A stretch of 64,000 nt of DNA, from the NCBI GenBank assembly GCA_043744255.1, contig JAYTVA010000049.1, positions 1 to 64,000 on the forward strand. Reading direction: 5' to 3'. This DNA comes from UKL13-2 sp043744255. GTDB lineage: Bacteria; Pseudomonadota; Gammaproteobacteria; Burkholderiales; Usitatibacteraceae. This document shows positions 50,521 to 59,736 of the stretch, in pieces. A program made the position numbers and the translations under genes. How positions within the stretch are numbered: the stretch's first letter is position 1; every line of letters begins with the position of its first letter. The notes under the pieces are model-generated. The model saw nothing but the letters and a program-made list of their open reading frames with translations, was not told the origin of the DNA and did not search any database.

Positions 50521-53500
50521 ATGGCTGACACCGAACAGGCAGTACCCAGCAATCCACTCGATACACCGACCAAACAAGACCAAATCGTCAAGCTGCGTCC
50601 GACCTTGTTTATTGGTGTGGGCGGTACTGGTCTCGAAGTGATGCTGCGGGTTCGGCGGCGTATTTTGAACGCGGTGTGGGGAACCTCGAACCCGGTGCGC
50701 GTCGATTCGCTGCCTGAATTTCCGGTCGCACAATTTCTACATTTCGATCTCGATCAAGGCCAAGTGGTCGATTCTGGCAAATCGCAAACCACCGATCCAC
50801 TCGTCGATCTCGTCAAACTCACCGACGATGAAAAGCTGGTCGAGAATTTTGATATTGAACGCTATAGCTCCACCGATGACGACCTCGCGCGCTTTCCGCA
50901 CATTGCCTCTTGGTCGCCGCTGACACCGAAAAAAATTCGCGAACTGCAAATTGATCCCTCCAAAGGTGCCGGACAAATTCGCGGCATCGCGCGCCTGTAT
51001 TTTTTCGACAAGTACCCAAAAATTCGCGACCGCATTCGCAACAAACTCAATTCGCTCAAAGCGGGCTTATCCAAAGAGCAGCAGTTGCAACGCCTCGGTT
51101 TGGAACTCGATCAATCGAAATTTCGCATCGTCGTCATCGGCTCAGTCGCGGGCGGCACCGGCTCTGGCACGTTCCTCGATATGGGCTGGCTCGCTGGCAA
51201 GCAGGCGAAAGAGGCCGTGGCTTCTGCCGAAACCGAGTTGCTGTTGTTCATGCCGACCGGCTACGCGAATACCAACAAAGAACGCACCGAGGCCAATGGT
51301 TATGCGTCGCTGATGGAACTCGAAAGCTGTATGCGTGGCGGCAGTGATTTTGTGCGCCGCTGGGATGAATACGAGGGCGACACCAAGCTCGCCGCGAAGC
51401 CGTTCGACGAAGTATTTTTGATCGACTCGGGTAACCTCGCTGCGCAACATACCGATGATCGTAACGACGTGTACGACATGGTCGCCGATGCCTTGTTTGA
51501 AGATTTTGCATCAGCGGATTTCGCCAATCGCAAACGTGCGATTGCGGTTAATCAACGTCAACACAAGATCAGCCCGTACAGCCCGCCGGTGCCAGAGAAT
51601 CGCTTCGGCGACATGAAGCTGTCGTACTACAAAGGCTTCTCCGCCTTCGGGCAGGCGATGCTCGATACCCAGCAAAGCGCGCGCGCCGATATGCGTGGCT
51701 ATCGCTGGACAGCCGAAATGTTGAAAGCATTTTTCGGCGTCGGTTTGGGATCAGCAGGCAATCGCGCGGGCGACAAACAGCGCGATGAATTCATGGCTGC
51801 GAACGTCGGGTTGTCGCCAATTTCGTTTTCTGAGTTTCCTGATTTCTCGGCGAAGGTCGATCTCAAACTCAGCAGTGGTGATTTCCTCGATTACACCTTG
51901 GCGCAGGATTTGCTCGAAGATAGACACGGTGCGATGCTTGCCGGTGTCCAACAAAAAGTGGATGCCGCGATTGAAAAAATCGCGATGGAATTTGATCGCG
52001 ACGAATGGCCGACGCAGGTGCGCGATACCCTGAAGCAACTCGAACGCGATGCCGTGCGCGATCAGGATACCGCCACCGATGTGGCCGAAGATCGCGTGAT
52101 TCGTAAGCGCAATGAATTGCTCAAAACCATTTGCGTGCGTATGCGTGAGCAGCTATTTGGCTATCTCGATAACAAAGAATTCGGCGGCCTCGAGTATGTG
52201 TTGTCTCTGGTCGGCCTAGTCAAAGATCGCTTGGAGAATTCGGCGACCGGTATGACCAGCGTGCTCAACAAAAACGCCGCGCGCTATCGTGAAATTCGTG
52301 ATGCGCTCAAGACCTACGAATGCGAACGTCTGTTGGGTAACCTCGAACAAACGCGCGGCAAAGCGTTACTCACCAACAAGGATAAGCAAGCACGCGCGAT
52401 TCTCGATCAGATGAAATTAGAGATCGGCAATTACCTCAAGTTTCATCTACGCGCGAAGGCTTCACACGAGGCCGTGTTGCTGCTGCAAGATGTCTCGAAG
52501 TGGTTGGGTGACAACACCGGCGTTGACCAAAAAGGTAATGCGCAATGGAACGGTTTTGTCGGTGAATTGCAGGCCGGACGTGCGTCGGTGTTGGAGATGC
52601 TCAGTGAGATTGATCGCCGCATAGCCATCATTGGCGAGGACGTGAAGAAAGATCACGCGACCTATATTCGCATTGAGGTGCAAGACAGTGAGTTGCCGCT
52701 GCCGCCGGCCGCACGCCTGCGTGATTGGGCGGACGAAGCGTTCAAAGATTTTGGCGGCTCGCGGAAACTCTTCCCGATGCTGGCCGACCCGAAACAACGC
52801 GCGAGCCTCATCATGCCGCTGCGTCGCAAGGCCGATGAGCACATCGCGCAGTTGATGAATCAATCGAGCGAAAAGCAGCTCGACCCGCTGGTCGAAAAAC
52901 TCAAGACCATGATGCCGGTTGAGCGCCAACGTCGCTTTTCTGAATTGTTGCAGCGCTCGATGCCGTGGATTGACGCCTACAGTGATCGCTATTTCCGCCC
53001 CAAGGCCGATCAGTACAAGTGCTACATCGGCGTGGGTGATGCGAAGCAATGGGAACAGTTCCGCGAGGAAGTGATTTCGCAAGTGCCGACCATGGTGGGA
53101 CTCACCGGGCAGCAGGTCGCATTTGTCACGGCGGGCACGCGTGGGCGCGCAGTTTGCTATTGCGAGTTGTCGGGCATTCCGCTGACCAACTTGCGCGGCC
53201 TCGATGCGTGGCGCACCAGTTATCGCAAAGAGACCGAGCTGATTCCGCTGCATACGCAAAGCGACGCCACGAAGTTTACCCATCCACTAGTGCCATCAAG
53301 CGATGAGTTGGTGCGCTTGGCCGACGATTTCAAAATGTTCTTGTTGGCCGTGGTGTTGCGCGTGTTGGTGCGTGACCCCAGCACCAAAATCAGCCCGCCC
53401 GGTCAGTATCAATTCGCGGTGGGACGCGGCGATTTGCGCCGCATGGGCAACGAGCGTGCGTTTCGGCTCAATGGTCTGCCACCGAATTACCGTGAGCAAA

Positions 53501-54177
53501 TTGTTGCAGCGGTGAACGCAAAGCTGGATGAATTGGGGGCGAGCGAGTTCGCCGCGCTCGCGGCCTTGGCCGATTTTTATGCGACGGGTGTGTACAAACC
53601 AAAGCTGGTGCCCGATGAAACCGGTACCGAGATTCCGCGCAAGGGCTTCGCCGCTGCGGTCGCCGAAAATCTCGCCAAAGATTTGCGCGAACGTGCGAAA
53701 CGTTTAGGGTTGAGCGACGCTGATTGTCATCGCAAAGAAGAAATATTTTTTGATCGCGTGGCGCGTTGGACCGATGTGGTTGAGCGTTCCGACCAAGATG
53801 CGTATGCATGGGAAGTGCGCGAGCCGGAAGAAGGCGAGGGCGCTCGGTTCAAACGTGTGGCGCAGAAAGAGTTTTTCGATAAGGGTTGGGTCGAGACGGC
53901 AATCACCGGTACAGCGAGTGGCGCGGGTGTGCCGCTGCCACCCACGTTGGCAACCAGCGCGAATGTTTTTCAATATCACCTCATCACTAACGGCGTGCAG
54001 AGTGGGCCACATCCGTTCGCCACGGTGCAACAATGGCTTGCGGCGCGCCAACTGGCACCGACCACCATTGCGTGGCGCGAAGGTGTGGTGGCGTGGGTGC
54101 CATTGTTGCAGTTGCCCGAATTTGCCGCCGCGCCGACTGGTGCAGCGCCACCGCCGCCGCCACCCGGTGCGATCTAG
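50521..54177 (+). CDS. Tubulin/FtsZ-superfamily protein with C-terminal GYF_2 domain
   Basis: 1218 residues with AGGAG before the ATG. FIGVGGTGLEV at 30-40 is the first nucleotide-binding loop of the superfamily, and SVAGGTGSGTF at 208-218 is the tubulin signature (GGxTGSG-type) that contacts the GTP phosphates. LLLFMPTGYANTNKERTEAN and AFGQAMLDTQQSARADMRGY follow in the expected GTPase part. The middle (about 430-900) is long and coiled-coil-like (KNAARYREIRDALKTYECER, LLQDVSKWLG). The C-terminus, about 1150-1201, is a GYF_2 domain (FQYHLITNGVQSGPHPFATV...WREGVVAWVPLLQLPEF), a likely protein-peptide or membrane-partner module. Much larger than FtsZ. Polymerisation and GTPase activity are inferences from the family. 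Confidence 0.85.
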   Translation: MADTEQAVPSNPLDTPTKQDQIVKLRPTLFIGVGGTGLEVMLRVRRRILNAVWGTSNPVRVDSLPEFPVAQFLHFDLDQGQVVDSGKSQTTDPLVDLVKLTDDEKLVENFDIERYSSTDDDLARFPHIASWSPLTPKKIRELQIDPSKGAGQIRGIARLYFFDKYPKIRDRIRNKLNSLKAGLSKEQQLQRLGLELDQSKFRIVVIGSVAGGTGSGTFLDMGWLAGKQAKEAVASAETELLLFMPTGYANTNKERTEANGYASLMELESCMRGGSDFVRRWDEYEGDTKLAAKPFDEVFLIDSGNLAAQHTDDRNDVYDMVADALFEDFASADFANRKRAIAVNQRQHKISPYSPPVPENRFGDMKLSYYKGFSAFGQAMLDTQQSARADMRGYRWTAEMLKAFFGVGLGSAGNRAGDKQRDEFMAANVGLSPISFSEFPDFSAKVDLKLSSGDFLDYTLAQDLLEDRHGAMLAGVQQKVDAAIEKIAMEFDRDEWPTQVRDTLKQLERDAVRDQDTATDVAEDRVIRKRNELLKTICVRMREQLFGYLDNKEFGGLEYVLSLVGLVKDRLENSATGMTSVLNKNAARYREIRDALKTYECERLLGNLEQTRGKALLTNKDKQARAILDQMKLEIGNYLKFHLRAKASHEAVLLLQDVSKWLGDNTGVDQKGNAQWNGFVGELQAGRASVLEMLSEIDRRIAIIGEDVKKDHATYIRIEVQDSELPLPPAARLRDWADEAFKDFGGSRKLFPMLADPKQRASLIMPLRRKADEHIAQLMNQSSEKQLDPLVEKLKTMMPVERQRRFSELLQRSMPWIDAYSDRYFRPKADQYKCYIGVGDAKQWEQFREEVISQVPTMVGLTGQQVAFVTAGTRGRAVCYCELSGIPLTNLRGLDAWRTSYRKETELIPLHTQSDATKFTHPLVPSSDELVRLADDFKMFLLAVVLRVLVRDPSTKISPPGQYQFAVGRGDLRRMGNERAFRLNGLPPNYREQIVAAVNAKLDELGASEFAALAALADFYATGVYKPKLVPDETGTEIPRKGFAAAVAENLAKDLRERAKRLGLSDADCHRKEEIFFDRVARWTDVVERSDQDAYAWEVREPEEGEGARFKRVAQKEFFDKGWVETAITGTASGAGVPLPPTLATSANVFQYHLITNGVQSGPHPFATVQQWLAARQLAPTTIAWREGVVAWVPLLQLPEFAAAPTGAAPPPPPPGAI

Positions 54178-54195
54178 ATTGAGTGTGTATTGCCG

Positions 54196-55401
54196 ATGGC
54201 TGGCAGCACTCCGCGCACAGAAATGAAGGCGACGACCTTCCCGCGTGACTGCGCGTCGTGTCGACAGCGGCTATTTGGTCACGTCGCGTTTTGTCCGTAT
54301 TGCGGGCAACCGGCCAGCGTCATTTTTTCTGATGCGCCAGTGAGCGCTGAGCCGCCAGCGCACTTGCTGCGTCCGAGAAAGGACGCGCCAGCGCAGGGCG
54401 AATCGCCCGCACCCCCTTTAACGACCCGCCCTGTTGCCCCGCCCGTAACACCGGCGACACCGAAAATTTCCGCTGCGTCCGCAGCGCCACCAATCCCGTC
54501 TGGCCCGATCACCGCACAACGTGACCCGGTCGAGCCTTCGCGCGCCACTGGCTTCGGCGGAAAATGGATTTTTATCCTCGCCGGATGTTCGCTGGCGGCG
54601 TTCATCGGCGTCAAACTCTATGTGAGCTCGGAAGGACGCCAGTTCGATCAGCTAAACCAGGCCGCAGTTGAAGCCGAGTCGCGCGGCGATTTGCTGACTG
54701 CCAGTCATATCGTGCAACAGATGAAGGCCATGCACTTTCGCGATGCCGAGGTGGTGTCATTCGCCGATGGGATTGAGGCGGCGCGAAAACGCGCCACGAC
54801 CACGCTGCGCTCGGCACAAGACAAATTGCGCAGCAAAAATTTGCAAGACGTGCGTTCGCTACTGGACGGCGCGGAGAAACTCGACAATAAAGTATTGGGC
54901 CTGTCGGCCGCACGCGCCAATCTTGACAAGTTAGAAAATCAACGCGATCACGCGATGGCCGCATTCAAGCTGTGCATCCAGGCTGAAAACATGGACTGTG
55001 CGCAGCGGCAGGCGGAAGCGATTCACAGCGCCGACGCCTCGGTGTCTATGCACGGCGAGCTGCGGGCGCTAGATGAAAAACTGGCCGCGCGTGTCGCGGC
55101 GATTCTTCCGCCGGTCGTCGATGGCGCGCCATCGGCCGCCGCTGAAGCGGCACGGCCCAGCGCACTTCCCGTACCGCCACCGACCGGTGGGCTGCAGGTG
55201 CCCACGCCATCGTCCGCGCAAATGGCGCAAGCGATCTGCGTCCGGCTGGTGCAGGCAGGCAATCGCGCGCTTGCTGGGCAGCGCTACGATCAGGCGATGG
55301 CGAATGCGCGCGACGCGTTGGCGCAGGTCTCGACTTGTCCCGGTGCGGCGCGGCTATTTGTTGAGGCGCGGAAGGCTAGGGATGATGCGCGTCAGCGCTG
55401 A
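54196..55401 (+). CDS. Zinc-ribbon, single-pass membrane protein with helical periplasmic domain
   Basis: 401 residues from the ATG at 54196; a TTG two codons earlier is possible. A zinc ribbon at the N-terminus has Cys19, Cys22, Cys33 and Cys36 (CASCRQRLFGHVAFCPYCG). A Pro/Ala linker leads to a membrane helix at about 123-145 (IFILAGCSLAAFIGVKLYV), followed by a helical region like tetratricopeptide pairs (AAVEAESRGDLLTASHIVQQ, AFKLCIQAENMDCAQRQAEA, QYDQAMANARDALAQ-like). It lies 18 bases behind the tubulin-like gene and is last in the operon. It could bind the tubulin partner through the zinc ribbon in the cytoplasm. Confidence 0.8.
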   Translation: MAGSTPRTEMKATTFPRDCASCRQRLFGHVAFCPYCGQPASVIFSDAPVSAEPPAHLLRPRKDAPAQGESPAPPLTTRPVAPPVTPATPKISAASAAPPIPSGPITAQRDPVEPSRATGFGGKWIFILAGCSLAAFIGVKLYVSSEGRQFDQLNQAAVEAESRGDLLTASHIVQQMKAMHFRDAEVVSFADGIEAARKRATTTLRSAQDKLRSKNLQDVRSLLDGAEKLDNKVLGLSAARANLDKLENQRDHAMAAFKLCIQAENMDCAQRQAEAIHSADASVSMHGELRALDEKLAARVAAILPPVVDGAPSAAAEAARPSALPVPPPTGGLQVPTPSSAQMAQAICVRLVQAGNRALAGQRYDQAMANARDALAQVSTCPGAARLFVEARKARDDARQR

Positions 55402-55981
55402 GTTGCGCACCAGCACGCAGATCGGCAACGAGTGAATCGTCGAGCGGATCGTCGAGTGCGCTAGCCGAAACGTGATCCACCCGCGTGGTGGTACGCCGCT
55501 CAGGTGACGTGGTGATGAGCTTCGTGGTGGTGACGACGATACCATCGAGCGCGGGGCGAATCACACTAAATACGATGCGTCCCTTTAGCATCAGGCCCGA
55601 TGAGATCGGCACGCATTGCACGCTATCACTCGCCAGAAAAATCGCTTTCACGCGACGCAGCGCCGCACCCGCCAATGAATGCGCCGAGCCAAAAACAGCG
55701 TTAATGAAATCGTCCGGCATAACGCGACACGCCACATCAGTATTGGTGACGATTGCACGTGCGTCGCCGTGCGAGACGCGATACGATTTGCGCAACCAGT
55801 TTTCGATCTTGTCGGGTCTGGATTCGGGGCACAGGCCGGTGATGTCGTTCCATTCGTCGAATGATTTACCAGCGACCGCGTTGACATTTTTCAGCGTGAC
55901 CAATCGAGCCGCTCGCGCACCCGGCATGGCGCGGTTTGGCAGCGTCGGCGGGGAAAAAGAAGTGAATGCAGGTGTGTTCAT
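55376..55981 (-). CDS. Hypothetical protein
   Basis: 201 residues; the ATG is at 55981 with in-frame starts at 55927 as alternatives. Features: VTLKNVNAVAGKSFDEWNDI, LRKSYRVSHGDARAIVTNTD and LASDSVQCVPISSGLMLKGR. No signal or membrane segment. The last 26 bases overlap the end of the convergent zinc-ribbon gene. The competing plus-strand frame in the same DNA (55485-55994) looks less protein-like, so I chose this strand. Function unknown. Confidence 0.6.
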   Translation of the reverse strand: MNTPAFTSFSPPTLPNRAMPGARAARLVTLKNVNAVAGKSFDEWNDITGLCPESRPDKIENWLRKSYRVSHGDARAIVTNTDVACRVMPDDFINAVFGSAHSLAGAALRRVKAIFLASDSVQCVPISSGLMLKGRIVFSVIRPALDGIVVTTTKLITTSPERRTTTRVDHVSASALDDPLDDSLVADLRAGAQLSADAHHP

Positions 55982-56249
55982 GATGAGAATTTAGCGCAGT
56001 CTAACCCGCGTCAGTTATGAAATAAATCACTCAATTGAGGGATGCCCGATGCCGCACACGTGATGCTGCATAGCAGCAATGCGCGGCCAACACGACAGAT
56101 TAGTGGCCGACGGTGCCGCGAAGTTCCGCACTATTTTTTTTACCCTGGACAATCTGCATTTCGTGCCACCAAATCCGCAGGCGATCAGCGCGCGCTGTCC
56201 TTCCTGCTGCCATGATGTAGGTTAGGCTATCGAGCAAAGGAGCATCTGC
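55982..56249. other. Intergenic stretch before the GIN-domain gene
   Basis: Contains AAAGGAGC at its right end as ribosome site, and near 56033 a TTGAGGGATGCCCGATGCCG segment that weakly recalls copy A of the GTATTGC element but lacks GTATTGC. No gene is seen. Confidence 0.3.
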
Positions 56250-57164
56250 ATGAAAAATATTACTACCAGCATTTTCACGTTGCTGTTCACGGCAATCGGC
56301 TTCAGCAGTGCATTCGCCGACGAGCCGCAACACTCAAAATGGGATCGATTCCCCGGCATGTGGACCAGCGCCAGCGGCGTGCAATGGGGCGTAAATAGAG
56401 TGAAGGGCTCCGGCGTGTTGAAGCAGGAAACTCGCACCGTCGCCAATATCTCGCGCTTGGAAATTCACTTACCAGCCAACGTGGCTCTCACCCAAGGCAG
56501 CAGCGAAACGCTGAGCATCACGACCGACGACAACCTGTTGCCACTGGTTCAGACCCGGGTCGAGAACGGCGTACTCAAAATCAGCGGCGACCCGAAGCGT
56601 GGCTTTTCCACCCGCACGGACGTGAAGATTGTGCTTTCCGTCAAGAGCCTAGAGGCCATCACCATCGAGGGTAGCGGCGCTGTCAATGCCGATACGCTAC
56701 GCACGCCCGCGCTCGACATCGCCATTCGTGGCTCCGGTGACGTGCGCTTCAAAACGCTACGCGCCGATAAACTGACCACCAGCATCGAGGGTTCAGGCGA
56801 CATCATCGTCGATGCCGTGGTCGCGAAATCCATCAGCAGCAGCGTGCAGGGCTCGGGTGACGTGAAATTCGCGTCGCTTAAAAGTGATCAAGTCAAAATT
56901 GCCATCGACGGTTCTGGCGATTTTGGTGCGTCCGGCATTACCGATACCTTGGAGATACGCATTAACGGCAGCGGCGATGTGCGCGCCAAATCGTTGCTCG
57001 CGCGTGCGGTGGACGTGAGCATCAACGCGTCTGGTGATGCCGCCGTCAACGTCAGCGAAAAACTCACCGCAAGCGTGATCGGTTCAGGTGATATTCGCTA
57101 CCTAGGTTCGCCCAAGGACATCAGCAAAAACGTGCAAGGTTCTGGGCGTATTCGGGCGTTTTGA
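56250..57164 (+). CDS. Exported protein with GIN (DUF2807-type) beta-helix domain
   Basis: 304 residues with AAAGGAG upstream of the ATG. Signal peptide FTLLFTAIGFSSAFA. From about residue 60 the chain consists of repeated GSG-D turns with short strands between (VKGSGVLKQETRTVANISRL, IEGSGAVNADTLRTPALDIA, IRGSGDVRFKTL, IEGSGDIIVDAVV, VQGSGDVKFASLKSDQVKIA, IDGSGDF, INGSGDVRA, VIGSGDIRYL), which is the GIN-domain (head GIN, DUF2807) beta-helix pattern. It is probably periplasmic or outer-membrane associated; function unknown. A single gene. Confidence 0.92.
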   Translation: MKNITTSIFTLLFTAIGFSSAFADEPQHSKWDRFPGMWTSASGVQWGVNRVKGSGVLKQETRTVANISRLEIHLPANVALTQGSSETLSITTDDNLLPLVQTRVENGVLKISGDPKRGFSTRTDVKIVLSVKSLEAITIEGSGAVNADTLRTPALDIAIRGSGDVRFKTLRADKLTTSIEGSGDIIVDAVVAKSISSSVQGSGDVKFASLKSDQVKIAIDGSGDFGASGITDTLEIRINGSGDVRAKSLLARAVDVSINASGDAAVNVSEKLTASVIGSGDIRYLGSPKDISKNVQGSGRIRAF

Positions 57165-57215
57165 CGAGGGTAACATTTGCTCGAAACCACCGCCAGTCCT
57201 TGTGTTTCGAGGAAA

Positions 57216-58499
57216 TCAATACGCCAATCGCAGCAACGATTTCGTCTGTGTCAATCCCGAATACGGCCCCGCCGAAAACGTGTAGCTCATGGTCGCGCTA
57301 TTCGCATTCGCAAAGTTGAGCGTCATCGTGCCCATGTTATTGACTACCAGCATTTTTGGATCGTAGGTCACACCGAGCCACGGTGAGCCGGTCGTGTTAT
57401 ACATTGCGCCGGAAAAAGTGGTGCCGGTCCAGGTTCCGCCGGGCAAGATGTACCACGTCGGTTTACCGTCCGCGCTATACGTATACCAGACGCCGAAATT
57501 GGTGTTGCCTTGTTGCACCAAGTTCAGCCCCCAACCATTTTGTGCGTCACCTGCCCACCACATATCGCCCACCTGCATCGGCGCGCTGCCAGTGGTGGCG
57601 AACACTAGCCGCGTCAACGACTTTTGCTGCGAGACGCCGTTGATGGTCACGTTCAAGGTCATGGCGTTGTTGTTAACGAAACTCAGCGTCGCCGTCCCGG
57701 GCGAGGCACCGACTACAAATTGCGCGGGCGTGTAATTATCGAGCGGTGCCGAGCGCGGTGAATACAGTGCGCCGGTGTAGATGGTGAAGTCCGGATTCCA
57801 GTTGCCGCCCGACATCACATACCAAGTGGGCTTGCCGGCTGTGTCGTAAATGTAGAGCGCATTGAACTGGATATTGCCGTGTTGCTGGATCGACATGCCC
57901 CAACCATTCTCGACATCGCCTGCCCACCACATGTCCGAAAAGTTGGGCACCGTGACGGGCGGCCGAATGGTGCCAGTGGCGCCCATAAAATTGGTCGGTG
58001 AACTCGGGCCGGCGGTGAGATTGCGATTCAGCGACAATCCACCCGTAGTCGGTACCGCGGCATAGGTGAATACATCGGCATCGGCGAAATTGATGGTGCC
58101 GTTGGTGGCAGACAAAAATCCGTTGGGCACCACGTAATCGGGTGCCACCAGATTGAGCGCAGCGAAGCCCTGCGTTGCGACTAGAAATGAGCGGTAGTTG
58201 GTGACCAGCTCGCCGTAGATCCCGCCACCGCTGGTCTCAGCGCTATCACCGGGCAGGTCGGAGGAGAAGAAAAACGTCTTGGTCTGCCCGCCGGAGGTGC
58301 TGGTGATTTTGTGACCGGAGAGAAATTGTTGTCCGCCGGCGAGCGCGATCAGTTCGATGTACTGCACCGAGCCATCAGCATTGGAATACACCTCGGTAAT
58401 ATTCCAAAGGTGAAAGCTGGCGTTGGCAACACCGAAGAAAACGGTGGTGACGGCAGCTAGGAAAAATTTGGCAAGTTTGAGCGATAGTTTGAATAACAT
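57216..58499 (-). CDS. Exported protein with two WWAGD...NGWG repeat domains
   Basis: 427 residues from the ATG at 58499, chosen because AAGGAGG lies five bases upstream; ATGs at 58514 and 58520 have no such site. Signal peptide LAKFFLAAVTTVFFGVANAS. Residues about 30-180 are an N-terminal beta domain (WNITEVYSNADGSVQYIELI). Two homologous domains begin at residues about 190 and 313: MWWAGDVENGWGMSIQQHG and MWWAGDAQNGWGLNLVQQG, each continuing with GKPTWY and GG-W elements, so the period is about 123 residues. The fold is beta-rich and the protein is probably secreted or on the cell surface. Not assigned to a family I can name. Confidence 0.85.
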   Translation of the reverse strand: MLFKLSLKLAKFFLAAVTTVFFGVANASFHLWNITEVYSNADGSVQYIELIALAGGQQFLSGHKITSTSGGQTKTFFFSSDLPGDSAETSGGGIYGELVTNYRSFLVATQGFAALNLVAPDYVVPNGFLSATNGTINFADADVFTYAAVPTTGGLSLNRNLTAGPSSPTNFMGATGTIRPPVTVPNFSDMWWAGDVENGWGMSIQQHGNIQFNALYIYDTAGKPTWYVMSGGNWNPDFTIYTGALYSPRSAPLDNYTPAQFVVGASPGTATLSFVNNNAMTLNVTINGVSQQKSLTRLVFATTGSAPMQVGDMWWAGDAQNGWGLNLVQQGNTNFGVWYTYSADGKPTWYILPGGTWTGTTFSGAMYNTTGSPWLGVTYDPKMLVVNNMGTMTLNFANANSATMSYTFSAGPYSGLTQTKSLLRLAY

Positions 58500-58735
58500 G
58501 GCAACCTCCTTCATGGTCAAAACGCATTACATGAAAGCAGTGTCGTTCCATCTGCACACCGGAACGCCGTAGAAGATGTCGGCACCAATTGAAAACTCTA
58601 CTCCTTGCGTAGAGAAAATGGTGGTGAATGCTGCTTATATCGCCGATGTCTGAATCCGTGAACTGAACCCCAGCGCTATGGCCATCCGAACTCGGGCATC
58701 ATGTGCGCATCGCGTCAACACTACAAGGACACACC

Positions 58736-59518
58736 ATGCAACTCAAAAACAAAGTCGCCATCGTCACCGGCGCTGCCAGTGGCATCGGCAAAGAAATCGC
58801 CATCGAATTCGCACGCGAGGGTGCCAAGGTATGCATCGCTGATTTAGCACTCGATGCCGCCAACGCAACGGCGAACGAAATCAACGCAGCGGGTGGCACC
58901 GCGATGGGTATCGCTATGAACGTCACCGACGAAGCGCAAGTCGATGCGGGCGTCGCCGCAACCGTCGCCAAATTTGGTGGCGTCGATATTTTGATAAGCA
59001 ACGCCGGTATTCAAATCATCAGCCCACTCGTCGATTACAAATTTGAAGACTGGAAACGCATGCTCGCCATTCATCTCGACGGCGCGTTCCTCACCACCCG
59101 CGCGTGCATGCGGGCGATGGTCAAAGCGGGTAACGGCGGCATCATTCTCTACATGGGCTCGGTGCATTCACACCAAGCCTCACCACTGAAGTCAGCCTAT
59201 GTCGCCGCCAAACACGGCCTCATCGGCCTCGCCAAAGTCGTCGCCAAAGAAGGAGCAAAAGATCGCATCCGCTCCAACGTCATCTGCCCCGGCTTCGTCC
59301 GCACCCCGCTGGTCGATAAACAAATTCCCGAACAAGCCAAAACGCTAGGCATCACCGAAGCCGAAGTCATCAAAAACGTCATGCTCAAAGAAACCGTCGA
59401 TGGCGAATTCACGACCGTGCAGGATGTCGCGCAGACGGCAGTTTTCTTGGCTGCGTTCCCGACTAACGCGTTGACGGGGCAGTCGATTACGGTGAGTCAT
59501 GGGTGGCACATGCAGTAG
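58736..59518 (+). CDS. bdhA: 3-hydroxybutyrate dehydrogenase, SDR family
   Basis: 260 residues from the ATG at 58736 with AAGGAC upstream. SDR motifs: TGAASGIG at 11-18 for NAD binding, NAGIQ at 89-93, and the catalytic Ser142, Tyr155 and Lys159 (GSVHSHQ, YVAAKHG). The C-terminal PGFVRTPLVDKQIPEQAK and LTGQSITVSHGWHMQ match D-3-hydroxybutyrate dehydrogenases, which oxidise D-3-hydroxybutyrate to acetoacetate in polyhydroxybutyrate turnover. Cytoplasmic. It is followed by two short hairpins. Another SDR specificity cannot be excluded. Confidence 0.9.
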   Translation: MQLKNKVAIVTGAASGIGKEIAIEFAREGAKVCIADLALDAANATANEINAAGGTAMGIAMNVTDEAQVDAGVAATVAKFGGVDILISNAGIQIISPLVDYKFEDWKRMLAIHLDGAFLTTRACMRAMVKAGNGGIILYMGSVHSHQASPLKSAYVAAKHGLIGLAKVVAKEGAKDRIRSNVICPGFVRTPLVDKQIPEQAKTLGITEAEVIKNVMLKETVDGEFTTVQDVAQTAVFLAAFPTNALTGQSITVSHGWHMQ

Positions 59519-59603
59519 GGGGAAATGGTTGGGAGGGGCTGTGGAGGCTGGGGTTTGCGCTCCGCTATCTCAGCCCGTTCAAGCGCATCGGCATTGGGAG
59601 TAG

Positions 59604-59630
59604 GGTGCAGTAAGCGAAGCGCACTGCACC
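59604..59630. repeat. REP-like hairpin
   Basis: GGTGCAGT and ACTGCACC separated by AAGCGAAGCGC. The loop AAGCGAAGCG is shared with the REP copies at 63556 and 63861, so this is a variant of the same repeat class. It lies behind the dehydrogenase gene. Confidence 0.65.
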
Positions 59631-59646
59631 GGATGTTTTTCCGGTG
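59627..59646. terminator. Possible terminator hairpin
   Basis: CACCGGA and TCCGGTG with a TGTTTT loop, directly overlapping the REP-like hairpin. It is 109 bases after the dehydrogenase stop and may end its transcript; no U-tract follows. Confidence 0.45.
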
Positions 59647-59736
59647 ATGGTCTAATGGAAGCATGACCGACGCACAGCGCGAATCACTTTTCAAATAAGA
59701 ATGGCCCCTCTAGGCTGTTCATACCATCGAGATCAT

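Noticed and set aside
55485..55994. Plus-strand open frame of 169 codons overlapping the hypothetical minus-strand gene
   Set aside because: The minus-strand reading has a more protein-like composition and length. The choice is not certain, and this is why the gene has only moderate confidence.
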